Shown: in pieces, positions 12,076-26,035 of the stretch
Layout of the letters: the number at the start of each line of letters is the position of its first letter
Position numbering within the stretch: the stretch's first letter is position 1
Assembly (NCBI GenBank): GCA_942486035.1
Contig: CALNXK010000044.1
Span: forward strand, 3,087,501 to 3,151,500
Direction of reading: 5' to 3'
Length of the DNA: 64,000 nucleotides
DNA from: Porites lobata
Taxonomy: Eukaryota > Cnidaria > Anthozoa > Scleractinia > Poritidae
Notes under the pieces: model-generated
What the model was told of the DNA's origin: nothing
What the model saw: the letters and a program-made list of their open reading frames with translations, nothing else
The model's database searches: none
Position numbers and translations under genes: made by a program

Positions 12076-12699
12076 ACCCCTTTGAAAAAATGTCAATTTT
12101 TAGACTTTTTGAACTTCTTGTCTTTATAAACTAGAAAGTGGTTTTATTATTCCAGAATATGGTAAAAGACATTTTCCTGGCCTATATTGCCTAAAAAAAA
12201 AATTTGGAAAAATGGCAATTTTTGGACCAGAACCATGGGTTAACTCCTTTAGAAAAATGTGAATTTTTCGACTTTTTAAACTTCGTGTTTTTAAAGCCTA
12301 GAGAGCAATTTTTTTCTTTCTAGAATATCGTAAAAAAACATTTTCCTGGCCTACTTCGCTTTAAAAAGAAAGTTCGAAAGATGCCGATTTTAATACCAAA
12401 ATCATGGGTTAACCACTTTGGAAAAATGTCAATTTTTTTTGACTTTTTGAACTTCTTCGTTTTAAAGCCTAGAAAGGCATTTTTTCGTTTTGGAACATCG
12501 TAAAGACATTTTCCTGGCCTGTATTGCCTAAAAAAAAAATTGGAAAAATGGCCATTTTTGGAGCAAAACCATGGGTTATCCCCTTAACAAAAATATCAAT
12601 CTTTCGACTTTTTGAACTTCTTGTTTTTATAGCCTAGAGAAGCGTTTTTTAGTTCTAGAATATCGTAAAAGACATTTTCCTGGCCTATATTGCCTAAAA

Positions 12700-14280
12700 A
12701 AAAAGTTGGAAAAATGGCCATTTTCGGAGCAAAACCATTTGTTATCCCCTTGGGAAAAATGTCAATTTTTCGACTTTTCGAATTTCTTGTTTTTATAGCC
12801 TAGAAAGACGTTATTTTTATTCTAGAATATCGGAAAAGAGATTTTCCTGAGCTATCTTACCTCAGAAAAATTGGAAAAATGGCCATTTTTGGACGAAAAC
12901 CATGGGTTAACCCCTTTGGAAAAATGTCAATTTTTCGACTTTTTAAAGTTCTTGTTTTTATATTCTAGAAAGGCGTTTATTCGTTCTAGAATATTTTAAA
13001 AGACATTTTCGTACACTGTTTTGCCTAAAAATAAAAGTTCGAAAAATGGCCATTTTTATACCAAAACCATGGGTTAACCCCTTTGGAATAATGTCAATTT
13101 TTTGTGACTTTTTAACTTCTTCCTTTTAAAGCCTAGAAAGGCATTTTTTTGTTTTCGAATATGGTAAAAGACATTTTTCTGGCCTATATTACCTAAAAAA
13201 AAAAGTTTAAAGATGGCCATTTTTGGACCAAAAACATGGGCTATCCCCTTGGGAAAAATGTCAATCTTTCGTGTTTTTGATCTTCTAGTTTTTATGGTCT
13301 AGAAAGACGTTATTTCGTTCTAGAATATCGTAAAAGACATTTTCCTGGCCTATATTGGCTAAAAAAAAAATTCCAAAAATGGCCATTTTTGGACCAAAAC
13401 GATGGGTTAACCCCTCTGAAAAAATGTGAATTTTTCGATTTCTTGAACTTATTGTCTTTATAGTCTAGAAAGTCGTTTTTTCGTTCTAGAATATCGTAAA
13501 AGACATTTTCCCGGCCTAGATTGACCGAAAAATAACAGTTGATAAAATGGCCATTTTTTGATTAAAACCATGAGTTAACCCCTTTGAAAAAATGTCAACT
13601 TTTCGAATTTTTTATCTTCTTTTTTTTATAGCCTAGAAAAGCGTTTTTTCTTTCGAGATGTTGGTAAAAGACATTTTCCTGGCCAATATAGCCTAAAAAA
13701 CAAAAGTAGGAACAATGGCTATTTTTGGACCAAAACTATGGGTTAACCCCTTTGGAAAATCAAGTTTTTTTTACCTTTGAACTTATTCTTTTTAAAGCCT
13801 AGAAAGGCATTTTATCGTTTTGGAATATCATAAAAGACATTTTCCTGGCCTATATTACCTAAAAAAAAAAGTTGGAAAAATGGCCATTTTTGTACCAAAA
13901 CCATGGGTTATCCCCTTGGGAAAAATGTCAACTTTCGCCTTTTTGAACTTCTTGTTTTTAAAGCATAGATAACCGTTTTTTCGTTCTAGAATATCATTAA
14001 AGACATTTTCCTGGCCCATATTGCCTAAAAAAGAAAAGTTGGAAAAATGGCCATTTTTGGACCAAAAAGCATGGGTTAACCCCTTTGGGAAAATATAAAT
14101 TTTTCGACTTTTGAACTTCTTGTTTTTATAGCTTAGAAAAGCGTTTTTTCGTTCTCGAATATCGTAAAAGACATTTTCCTGGCCTATATTGCCTAAATAA
14201 AAAAGTTGCAAAGCTGGCCATTTTTGAACCAAAACCATGGGTTATCCCCTTGGGAAAAATGTCACTCTTTCGACTTTTTG
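12700..14280 (+). repeat. multi-unit satellite block B, first copy
   Basis: It begins with CATTTTCGGAGCAAAACC and contains the private variants GAAAAGAGATTTTCCTGAG, TTTTCGT.CACTGTTTTGCC, AAAACATGGGCTATCCCC, GTTTTTGATCTTCTAG, CAAAAGTAGGAACAATGG and AAAGCATAGATAACCG. All recur in the same order at 15,205-16,770 with an offset of about 2,490-2,500 bp (near 15 units). Confidence 0.8.
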
Positions 14281-15204
14281 AACTTCTTGTTTTTATACCC
14301 TAAAAAGGCGTTTTTCTGTTCTAGAATATCGTAAAAGACATTTTCCTGTCCTATATTACCTAAAAAAAAAAGTTGGAAAAATGGCCATTTTTGGACCAGA
14401 ACCATGGGTTAACCTCTTTGGGAAAATGTGAATTTTTCGACTTTTTGAACTTCTTGTTTTTAAAGCCGAGAGAGGCGTTTTTTGTTACTAGAATATCGTA
14501 AAAAGACATTTTCCTGGCCCATTTTTCTTAAAAAAAAATTTCGAAACATGCCATTTTTTATACCAAAACCAAGGGTCAACCCCTTTGGAAAAATGTCAAT
14601 TTTTTTGACTTTTTGAACTTCTTCGTTTTATAGCCTAGAAAGGCGTTTTTTCCTTCTAGAATATCGTAAAAGACGTTTTCCTGGCCTATATTGCCTATAA
14701 AAATAAAGTTAGAAATATGACCATTATTGGACCAAAACCGTGGGTTAACCCCTTTGGAAAAATGTAAAGTTTTCGACTTTTTAAACTTCCTTTTCTCATA
14801 GCCTAGAGAAGCGTTTTTTCCTTCTAGAATATCGTAAAAGACATTTTTCTGTCCTATATTGCCTAAAAAAAAAAGTTGGAAAATGGCCATTTTTGGACCA
14901 AAACGATGGGTTAAACTCTTTGGAAAAATGTCAATTTTTCGACTTTTTAAACTCCTTTTTTCATAGCCTAGAGAAGCGTTTTTTCCTTCTAGAATATTGT
15001 AAAAGACATTTTCCTGGCCTATATCGCCTAACGAAAAAAAGTTTAAAAAATGGCCATTTTTGGACCAAAACGATGGGTTAACCCCTTTTAAAAAATGTGA
15101 ATTTTTCGACTTCTTGAACTTCTTGTCTTTATAGTCTAGAAAGTCGTTTTTTTGTTCTAGAATATCGTAAAAGACATTTTCCTGCCCTATATTGCCTAAA
15201 AAAA

Positions 15205-16770
15205 AAAGTTGGAAAAATGGCCATTTTCGGAGCAAAACCTTTTGTTATCCCCTTGGGAAAAATGTCAATTTTTTTGACTTTTCGAATTTCTTGTTTTTAT
15301 AGCCTAGAAAGACGTTATTTTTATTCTAGAATATCGGAAAAGAGATTTTCCTGAGATATCTTACCTAAGAAAAATTGGAAAAATGGCCATTTTTGGACGA
15401 AAACCATGGGTTAACCCCTTTGGAAAAATGTCAATTTTTCGACTTTTTAAAGTTCTTGTTTTATATTCTAGAAAGGCGTTTATTCGTTCTAGAATATTTT
15501 AAAAGACATTTTCGTCACTGTTTTGCCTAAAAATAAAAGTTCGAAAAATGGCCATTTTTATACCAAAACCATGGGTTAACCCCTTTGGAATAATGTCAAT
15601 TTTTTGTGAGATTTCAACTTCTTCCTTTTAAAGCCTAGAAAGGCATTTTTTTGTTTTCGAATATGGTAAAAGACATTTTTCTGGCCTATATTACCTAAAA
15701 AAAAAAGTTAAAAAATGGCCATTTTTGGACCAAAAACATGGGCTATCCCCTTGGGAAAAATGTCAATCTTTCGTGTTTTTGATCTTCTAGTTTTTATGGT
15801 CTAGAAAGGCGTTATTTCATTCTAGAATATCGTAAAAGACATTTTCCTGGCCTATATTGGCTAAAAAAAAAAATTCCAAAAATGGCCATTTTTGGACCAA
15901 AACGATGGGTTAACCCCTCTGAAAAATTGTGAATGTTTCGACTTCTTGAACTTATTGCTTTTATAGTCTAGAAAGTCGTTTTTTCGTTCTAGAATATCGT
16001 AAAAGACATTTTCCCGGCCTAGATTGACCGAAAAATAACAGTTGAAAAAATGGTTATTTTTTGATTAAAACCTTTGAAAAAATGTCAACTTTTCGACTTT
16101 TTTATCTTCTTTTTTTTATAGCCTAGAAAGGCGTTTTTTCTTTCGAGAGTATGGTAAAAGACATTTTCCTGGCCAATATAGCCTAAAAAACAAAAGTAGG
16201 AACAATGGCCATTGTTGGACCAAAACTATGGGTTAACCCCTTTGGAAAATCAAGTTTTTTTTACCTTTAAACTTATTCTTTTTAAAGCCTAGAAAGGCAT
16301 TTTATCGTTTTGGAATATCGTAAAAGACATTTTCCTGGCCTACATTACCTAAAAAAAAAAGTTGGAAAAATGGCCATTTTTCTACCAAAACCATGCGTTA
16401 TCCCCTTGGGAAAAATGTTAACTTTCGGCTTTTTGAACTTCTTGTTTTTAAAGCATAGATAACCGTTTTTTCGTTCTAGAATATCATTAAAGACATTTTC
16501 CTGGCCCATATTGCCTAAAAAAAAAAGTTGGAAAAATGGCCATTTTTGGACCAAAAACCATGGGTTAACCCCTTTGGGAAAATATGAATTTTTCGACTTT
16601 TGAACTTCTTGTTTTTATAGCTTACAAAAGCGTTTTTTCGTTCTCGAATATCGTAAAAGACATTTTCCTGGCCTATATTGCCTAAATAAAAAAGTTGCAA
16701 AGCTGGCCATTTTTGAACCAAAACCATGGGTTATCCCCTTGGGAAAAATGTCACTCTTTCGACTTTTTGA
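15205..16770 (+). repeat. multi-unit satellite block B, second copy
   Basis: Direct duplicate of 12,700-14,280 with high visible identity over about 1.55 kb, differing by scattered substitutions and a short deletion near 16,070. A diverged third version of its first half is present at about 22,360-23,060. Confidence 0.8.
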
Positions 16771-19700
16771 ACTTCTTGTTTTTATACCCTAGAAAGTCGC
16801 TTTTTCGTTCTAGAATATCGTAAAAGACATTTTCGTGCCCTATATTTCCTAAAAAAATAAAGTTTGAAAAATGGCCATATTTGATTAAAACCATGAGAAA
16901 AATGTCAATTTTTTTGACTCTTTGAACTTCTCGTTTTTGTACCCTAGAAAGGAGTTTTTTTGTTGTATAATATCGTAAAACACATTTTCCTGGCCTGTAT
17001 TGACCAAAAAATAACAGTTGGAAAAAAGGCGATTTTTGGACCAAAACCATGGGTTAACCCCTTTTAAAAAATGTCAATATTTCGACTTTTTAAACTTCTT
17101 GTTTTTATAGCCTAGAATGGCGTTTATTCTTTATAGAATATCGTAAAAGACACTTTTCTGGCCTATATAGACTAAAAAAAAAGAAATTGAAAAATGGCCA
17201 TTTTTGGACCAAAACGATGGGTTAACCCCTTTGAAAAAATGTCAATTTTTCGACTTTTTGAACTTCTTGTCTTTATAACCTAGAAAGTGGTTTCCTCGAA
17301 TATGGTAAAAGACATTTTTTCCTAGAATATGGTAAAAGACATTTTCTTGGCCTATATTTCCTAAAAAAAAAAGTTGGAACAATGGCCATTTTTGGACCAA
17401 AACTATGGGTTAACCCCTTTGGAAAAATGTCAATTTTGTTTTACCTTTGAACTTGTTCTTTTTAAAGCCTAGAAAGGAATTTTATCGTTTTGGAATATCG
17501 GAAAAGACATTTTCCTGGCCTATATTACCTGAAAAAAAAAAAGTTGGAAAAATCGCCATTTTTGGACCAAAACCATGGGTTATCCCCTTGGAAAAAATGT
17601 CAAGCTTTCGACTTTTTGAACTTCTTGTTTTTATAGCCTAGAAAGGCGTTTTTTCGTTTTAGAATAACGTAAAAGATATTTTCCTGGCATATATTGCCTA
17701 AAAAAAACATGTTGGAAAAATGGCAATTTTTGGACCAGATCCATGGGTTAACCCCTTTGGAAAAATGTGAATATTTCGACTTTTTAAGCTTCGCGTTTTT
17801 AAAGCCTAGAGAGGCGTTTTTCTTACTAGAATATCGTAAAAATACATTTTCCTGGCCTACTTTGCTTTAAAGAGAAAGTTCGAAAGATGCCGATTTTAAT
17901 ACCAAAATCATGGGTTAACCACTTTGGAAAAATGTCAATTTTTTTTCCTTTTTAAACTTCTTCGTTTTAAAGCCTAGAAAGACATTTTTTCGTTTTGGAA
18001 CATCGTAAAGACATTTTCCTGGCCTATATTGCCTAAAAAAAAAAAGTTGGAAAAATGGCCATTTTTGGAGCAAAACCATGGGTTATCCCCTTGGGAAAAA
18101 TGTCAATCTTTCGACTTTTTGAACTTCTTGTTTTTATAGCCTAGAGAAGCGTTTTTTCGTTCTAGAATATCGTAAAAGTAATTTTCCTGGTCTATATTTT
18201 CAAAAAAAAAAGTTGGAAAAGTGGCCATTTTCGGAGCAAAACCATGGGTTATCCCCTTGGGAAAAATGTCAATTTTTCGACTTTTTGAATTTCTTGTTGT
18301 TATAGCCTAGAAAGACGTTATTTTTATTCTAGAATATCGGAAAAGAGATTTACATGAGCTATCTTACCTAAGAAAAATTGGAAAAATGGCCATTTTTGGA
18401 CGAAAACCATGGGTTAACCCCTTTGGAAAAATGTCAATTTTTCGTCTTTTTAAACTTCTTTTTTTTCATAGCCTAGAGAAGCGTTTTTTCCTTCTAGAAT
18501 ATTGTAAAAGACATTTTCCTGGCCTATATCGCCTAACGAAAAAAAGTTGAAAAAATGGCCATTTTTGGACCAAAACGATGGGTTAACCCCTTTGAAAAAA
18601 TGTGAATTTTTCGACTGCTTGAACTTCTTGTCTTTATAGTCTAGAAAGTCGTTTTTTTGTTCTAGAATATCGTAACAGACATTTTCCTGCCCTATATTGC
18701 CTAAAAAAAAAAAGTTAGGAAAATGGCCATTTTTTGATTCAAACCATGAGTTAACCCCTTTGGAAAAATGTCAATTTTTTTTGTCTGTTTGAAGTTTTTG
18801 TTTTTGTAGCCTAGAAAGGAGTTTTTTGTTGTTGTATTATATCGTAAAAGACATTTTCCTGGCCTATATTGCCTAAAAAAAAGTGAAAAACTGGCCATTC
18901 TTGGACCAAAACCATAGGTTAACCCCTTTGGAAAAATGTCAATTTTTCGACTTTTTGATTTATTTTTTATAGGCTAGAAATGCGTTTTTTTCGTTCTAGA
19001 ATATCTTAAAAGACATTTTCCTGGCCTATATTTGCCGAAAAATAACAGTTGGAAAAATGGCGATTTTTGGACCAAAACCATGGGTTAACCCCTTTTAAAA
19101 AATGTCAATTTTTCGTCTTTTTGAACTTCTTGTGTTTATACTCTAGAAAGGCGTTTTTTCTTTATAGAATATGGTAAAAGACATTATCCTGGCCTATATA
19201 GCCTAAAAAAAAAAAAAACTTGGAAAAGTGGCCATTTTTGGACCAAAACGATTCCTTAACCCCTTTGAAAAAATGTCAATTTTTTGACTTTTTGAACTTC
19301 TTGTCTTTGTAAACTAGAAAGTGGTTTTTTTATTCTAGAATATGGTAAAAGACATTTTCCTGGCCTATATTGCCTAAAAAAAAAAAGTTGGAACAATGGC
19401 CATTTTTGGACCAGAACAAGGGGTTAAACCCTTTGGAAAAATGTGAATTTTTCCACTTTTTGAACTTCTTGTTTTTAAAGCCTAGAGAAGCGTTTTTTCT
19501 TACTAGAATATCGTAAAGAGACATTTTCCTGGCCTATTTTGCTTGAAAAAAAAGTTCGAAATATGACCATTATTGGACCAAAACCGTGGGTTAACCCCTT
19601 TGAAGAAATGTGAATTTCTCGACTTCTTGAACTTCTGGTCTTTATAGTGTAGAAAGTCGTTTTTCCGTTCTAGAATATCGTAAAAGACATTTTCCTGAAC

Positions 19701-22700
19701 TATATTGCCGAAAAAAAAAAAGGTTGAAAAAAAGCCATTTTTTGATTAAAACCATGAGTTAACCCCTTTGGAAAAATGTCAATTTTTGGGTCTTTTTGAA
19801 GTTTTGGTTTTTGAAGCCTAGAAAGGAGTTTTTTTGTTGTATTATATCGTAAAAGACATTTTCCTGGCCTATATTGCCTAAAAAAAAGTGAAAAACTGGC
19901 CATTCTTGGACCAAAACCATGGGTTAACCCCTTTTAAAAAATGGCAATTTTTCTTCTCTTTGAACTTCTCGTTTTTATACCCTAAAAAGGCGTTTTTTCT
20001 TTATAGAATATCGTAAAAGACATTTTTCTGGCCTATATAGACTAAAAAAAAAAAACTTGGAAAAATGGCCATTTTTGGACCAAAGCGATGGGTAACCCCT
20101 TTGAAAAGATGTCAATTTTTGGACTTTTTGAACTTCTTGTCTCTATAAACTAGAAAGTGTTTTTTATTCTAGAATATGGTAAAAGACATTTTCCTGGCCT
20201 ATATTGCCTAAAAAGAAAAGTTGGAACAATGGCCATGTTTGGACCAGAACCAGGGGTTAACCCCTTTGAAAAAATGTGCATTTTTCCACTTTTTGAACTT
20301 CTTGTTTATAAAGCCTAGAGAAGCGTTTTTTCTTACTAGAATATCGTAAAAAAACATTTTCTGGCCTATTTTGCTTAAAAAAGAAGTTCGAAATATGCCG
20401 GTTTTTGTACCAAAACCATGGGTTAACCCCTTTGGAAAAATGTCAATTTTTTTTGACTTTTTGAACTTCTTCGTTTTATAGCCTAGAAAGGCGTTTTTTC
20501 GATCTAGAATATCGTAAAAGACATTTTCGTGGCCTATATTGCCTAAAAAAAATAAAGTTAGAAATATGACCATTATTGGACCAAAACCGTGGGTTAACCC
20601 TTTTGGAACAATGTCAATTTTTCGACTTTTTAAACTTTCTTTTTTCATAGCCTAGAGAAGCGTTTTCTCCTTCTAGAATATCGTAAAAGACATTTTCCTG
20701 GCCTATATTGCCTAACGAAAAAAAGTTTAAAAAATGGCCATTTTTGGACCAAAACGATGGGTTAACCCCTTTGAGAAAAAGTGAATTTTTCGACTTCTAG
20801 AACTTCTTGTCTTTATAGTCTAGAAAGTCGTTTTTCCGTTCTAGAATATCGTAAAAGACATTTTCCTGCCCTATATTGCCTAAAAAAAAAAAGTTGGAAT
20901 AATGGCCATTTTTTTATTAAAACCATGAGTTAACCCCTTTGGAAAAATGTCAATTTTTCGACTTTTTGAACTTCTCGTTTTTGTAGCCTAGAAAGGAGTT
21001 TTTTCGTTCTAGAATATCTTAAAAGACATTTTCCTTTCCTATATTGGCCAAAAAATAACAGTTGGAAAAAAGGCGATTTTTGGACCAAAACCATGGGTTA
21101 ACCCTTTTTAAAAAATGTCAATATTTCGCCTTTTTAAACTTCTTGTTTTTATAGCCTAGAAAGGCGCTTTTTCTTTATAGAATATCGTAAAAGACATTTT
21201 TCTGGCCTATATAGACTAAAAAAAAAGAAATTGAAAAATGGCCATTTTTTGGACCAAAACGATGGGTTAACCCCTTTGAAAAAATGTCAATTTTTCGACT
21301 TTTTGAACTTCTTGTCTTTATAACCTAGAAAGTGGTTTTTTCGTTCGGGAATATGGTAAAAGACATTTTCCTGCCCTATATCGCCTAAAAAAAAAGTTGG
21401 AACAATGGCCATTTTTGGACCAAAACTATGGGTTAACCACTTTGGAGAAATGTCATTTTTGTTTTACCTTTGAACTTCTTCTTTTTAAAGCCTAGAAAGG
21501 CATTTTATCGTTTTGGAATATCGTAAAAGACATTTTCCTGGCCTATATTACCTAAAAAAAAAAAAAAAAGTTGGAAAAATCGCCATTTTTGGACCAAAAC
21601 CATGGGTTATCCCCTTGGGAAAAATGTCATTCTTTCGACTTTTAGAACTTCTTGTTTCTATAGCCTAGAAAGGCGTTTTTTCGTTTTAGAATATCGTAAA
21701 AGATATTTTCCTGGCATATATTGCCTAAAAAAAACATGTTGGAAAAATGGCAATTTTTGGACCAGAACCATGGGTTAACCCCTTTGGAAAAATGTGAATA
21801 TTTCGACTTTTTAAAAAACATTTTCCTGGCCTACTTTGCTTTAAAAAGAAAGTTCGAAAGATGCCGATTTTAATACCAAAACCGTGGGTTAACCCCTTTG
21901 GAAAAATGTCAATTTTTTTTTGACTTTTTGAACTTGTTTGTTTTAAAGCCTAGAAAGGCATTTTTTCGTCTTGGAATATCGTAAAGACAATTTACTGGCC
22001 TATATTGCCTAAAAAAAAAAAGTTGGAAAAACGGCCATTTTTGGAGCAAAACCATTGGTTATCCCCTTGGGAAAAATTTCAACCTTCCAACTTTTTGAAC
22101 TTTTTGTTTTTATAGCCTAGAGAAGAGTTTTTTTGTTCTAGAATATCGTAAAAGACATTATCCTGGCCTATATTACCTAAAAAAGAAAGTTGGAAAAATG
22201 GCCATTTTGGGAGCAAAACCATGGGTTATCCCCTTGGGAAAAATGTCAATCTTTCGACTTTTTGAACTTCTTGTTTTTACAGCCTAGAGAAGCGTTTTCT
22301 CGTTCTAGAATATCGTAAAAGACATTTTCCTGGCCTATATTACCTAAAAAAAAAAGTTGGAAAAATGGCCATTTTCGGAGCAAAACCATGGGTTATCCCC
22401 TTGGGAAAAATGTTAATTTTTCGACTTTTTGAAGTTCTTGTTTTTATGGCCTAGAAAGACGTTTTTTTTATTCTAGAATATCGGAAAAGAGATTTTCCTT
22501 AGCTATCTTACCTAAAAAAAATTGGAAAAATGGCCATTTTTGGACGAAAACCATGGGTTAACTTCTTGGGAAAAATGTCAATTTTTCGACTTTTTGAAGT
22601 TCTTGTTTTTATATTCTAGAAAGGCGTTTACTAGTTCTAGAATATTTTAAAAGACATTTTCGTACACTGTTTTGCCTAAAAATAAAAGTTCGAAAAATGG

Positions 22701-25678
22701 CCATTTTTATACCAAAACCATGGGTTTACCCCTTTGGAATAATGTCAATTTTTTGTGACTTTTTGAACTTCTTCCTTTTAAAGCCTAGAAAGGCATTTTT
22801 TTGTTTTGGAATATGGTAAGAGACATTTTTCTGGCTTTTATTAGCTAAAGGAAAAAGTTAAAAAATGGCAATTTTTGGACCAAAAACATGGGCTATCCCC
22901 TTGGGAAAAATGTCAATCTTTCGTGTTTTTGATCTTCTAGTTTTTATGGTCTAGAAAGGCGTTATTTCGTTCTAGAATATCGTAAAAGACATTTTCCTGG
23001 CCTATATTGGCTAAAAAAAAAAACTTCGAAAAATGGCCATTTTTGGACCAAAACGATGGTTTAACCCCTTTGAAAAAATATCAATTTTTGGAGTTTTGAA
23101 CATTTTTTCTTTATAGCCTAGAAAGGCGTTTTTTCGTTCTAGAATCTGTTAAAAGACATTTTCCTGTCTTATATTACCTTAAGAGAAAGTTGGAAAATGG
23201 CCATTTTTGGACCAAAACGATGGGTTAACCTCCTTGGAAAAATGTCAATTTATACTTTTTGAACTTTTTGTCTTTATAACCTAGATAGTCGTTTTTTCGT
23301 TCTAGAATATCGTAGAAGACATTTTCCTGGCCTATTTTGCCTAAAAAAAAAAGTTCGAAAAATGGCCATTTTTATACCAAAACCATGGGTTAACCCCTTT
23401 GGGAAAACGTCAATCTTTTTTGACTTTTTAATCTTCTTCTTTTTAAAGCCTAGAAAGGCATTTTTTTGTTTTGGAATATCGTAAAAGAAATTTTCCTGGC
23501 CTATATTACCTAAAAGAAAAAGTTGGAAAAATGGCCATTTTTGGACCAAAACCAAATTTTATCCCCTTGGGAATAGTGTCAATCTTTCGACTTTTTGAAC
23601 TTCTTGTTTTTATAAGCTAAAAAGGCGTCTTTTTGTTCTAGAATATCGTAAATGACATTTTCCTGGCCTATATTGTTTAAAAAGAAGTTGGCAAAATGGC
23701 CATTTTTATACCAAAACCATGGGTTAACCCCTTTGGAAAAATGTGAATTTTTCGACTTTTTGATCTTCTTGTTTTTACAGCCTAGAAAGGCGTTTATTCG
23801 TTCTAGAATATCGTAAAAGACATTTTCCTGGCCTATATTGCCTAAAAAAAAGTTAGAAAACTTGCCATTCTTGGACCAAAACCGTGGATTAACCGCTTTG
23901 GAAAAATGTGAATTTTTCGACTTTTTGATCTTCTTGTTTTTATAGCCTTGAAAGGCGTTTTTTCGTTCTAGAACATCGTAAAAGAACTTCTCCTGGCCTA
24001 TATTGCCTAAAAAAAAAAATTTGGAAAAATGGCCATTTTTGGACCAAAACCATGAGTTAACCCTTTTGAAAAAATTTCAATTTTTTAACTTTTTGATCTT
24101 TTTGTTTTTATAGCCTAGAAAGGCATTTTTTCGTGTTGGAATATCGTAAAAGACATTTTCCTGGCCTTTATTACCTAAAAAAAAAGTTGGAAAAATGGCC
24201 ATTTTTGGACAAAAACCTTGGGAAAAATGTCAATGTTTCAACGTTTTGAACTTCTCTTTTTTTTTAGCCTTGGAAGGCGTTTTATCGTTCTAGAATATCG
24301 TTAAAGACATTTTCCTGGCCGATATTGCCTAAAAAAAAGTTGGTAATATGGCCATTTTTGGACCAGAACCATGGGTTATCCCGTTGGGAAAAATGTCAAC
24401 TTTCGACTTTTTAAACTTCTCGTTTTTATAGCCTAGAAAGGCATTTTTTGGTTTTAGAATATCGCAAAATACATTTTCTTGGCCTATATTACCTTAAAAA
24501 AAAATTTGGAACAATGGCCATTTTTGGACCAGAACCAGGGGTTAACCCCTCTGGAAAAATGTGAATTTTTTGACTTTTTGAACTTCTTGTTTTTAAAGCC
24601 TAGAGAAGCGTTTTTTCTTACTAGAATAACGTAAAAAAAAACATTTTCCTGGCCTATTTTGCTTAAAAAAAAGTTAGAAATATGCCGGTTTTTGTACCAG
24701 AACCATGGGTTAACCCCTTTTTTGACTTTTTGAACTTCTTTGTTTTATAGCCTAAAAAGGCGTTTTTTCCTTCTAGAATATCGTAAAAGACATGTTCGTG
24801 GCCTATATTGCCTAAAAAAAATAAAGTTAGAAATGTGACCATTATTGGACCAAAACCGTGAGTTAACCCCTTTGGAGAAATGTGAATTTTTGGACTTTTT
24901 AAACTTCCTTTTTTCATAGCCTAGAGAAGCGTTTTTTCCTTCTAGAATATCGTAAAAGACATTTTCCTGGCCTATATTGCCTAAGGAAAAAAAGTTGGAA
25001 AAATGGCCATGTTTGGACCAAAACGATGGGTTAACCCCTTTGAAAAAATGTGAATTTTTCGACTTCTTTAACTTCTTGTCTTTATAGTCTAGAAAGTCGT
25101 TTTTTCGTTCTAGAATATCGCAAAAGACATTTTTCTGCCCTATATTGCCTAAGGAAAAAAAGTTTGAAAAATGGCCATGTTTGGACCAAAACGATGGGTT
25201 AACCCCTTTGGAAAAATGTCAATTTTTCGACTTTTTGAACTTCTCGTTTTTGTAGCATAGAAAGAAGTTTTTTTGTTGTATAATATCGTAAAACACATTT
25301 TTCTGGCCTATATTGCCTAAAAATAAAAGTGGAAAACTGGCCATTCTTGGACCAAAACCATGCGTTAACCCCTTTGGAAAAATGTCAATTTTTCGTCTTT
25401 TTGATCTTCTTTTTTTTATAGGCTAGAAAGGCGTTTTTTCGTTCTAGAATATCTCAAAAGACATTTTCTTGGCCTGTATTGACCGAAAAATAACAGTTGG
25501 AAAAAAGGCGATTTTTGGACCAAAACCATGGGTTATCCCCTTGGGGAAAATGTCATTCTTTCGAGTTTTTGAACTTCTTGGTTTTATATCCTAGAAAGGC
25601 GTTTTTTCGTTTTAGAATATCGTAAAAGAGATTTTCCTGGCCTATATTGCCTCAAAAAAAAAATTTGGAAAAATGGCA

Positions 25679-26035
25679 ATTTTTGGACGAGAACCATGGG
25701 TTAACCCCTTTGGAAAAATGTGAGTTTTTCGACTTTTTGAACTTCGTGTTTTTAAAGCCTAGAGAGGCGTTTTTTCTTCCTAGAATATCGTACAAAAACA
25801 TTTTTCTGGCCTACTTTTCTTTAAAAAAAAAGTTCGAAAGATGCCGATTTTAATACCAAAACGATGGGTTAACCCCTTTGGAAAAATGTGAGTTTTTCGA
25901 CTTTTTAAACTTCATGTTTTTAAAGCCTAGAGAGGCGTTTTTTCTTCCTAGAATATCGTACAAAAACATTTTCCTGGGCTACTTTTCTTTAAAAAAAAAG
26001 TTCGAAAGATGCCGATTTTAATACCAAAACGATGG
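25679..26035 (+). repeat. recent single-unit tandem duplication in the satellite
   Basis: Two adjacent units share the private variants ATGTGAGTTTTTCGAC, GAGGCGTTTTTTCTTCC, ATCGTACAAAAACATTTT and GAAAGATGCCGATTTTAA with only a few differences. The offset is about 173 bp. This is a young duplication compared with neighbouring units. Confidence 0.75.
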
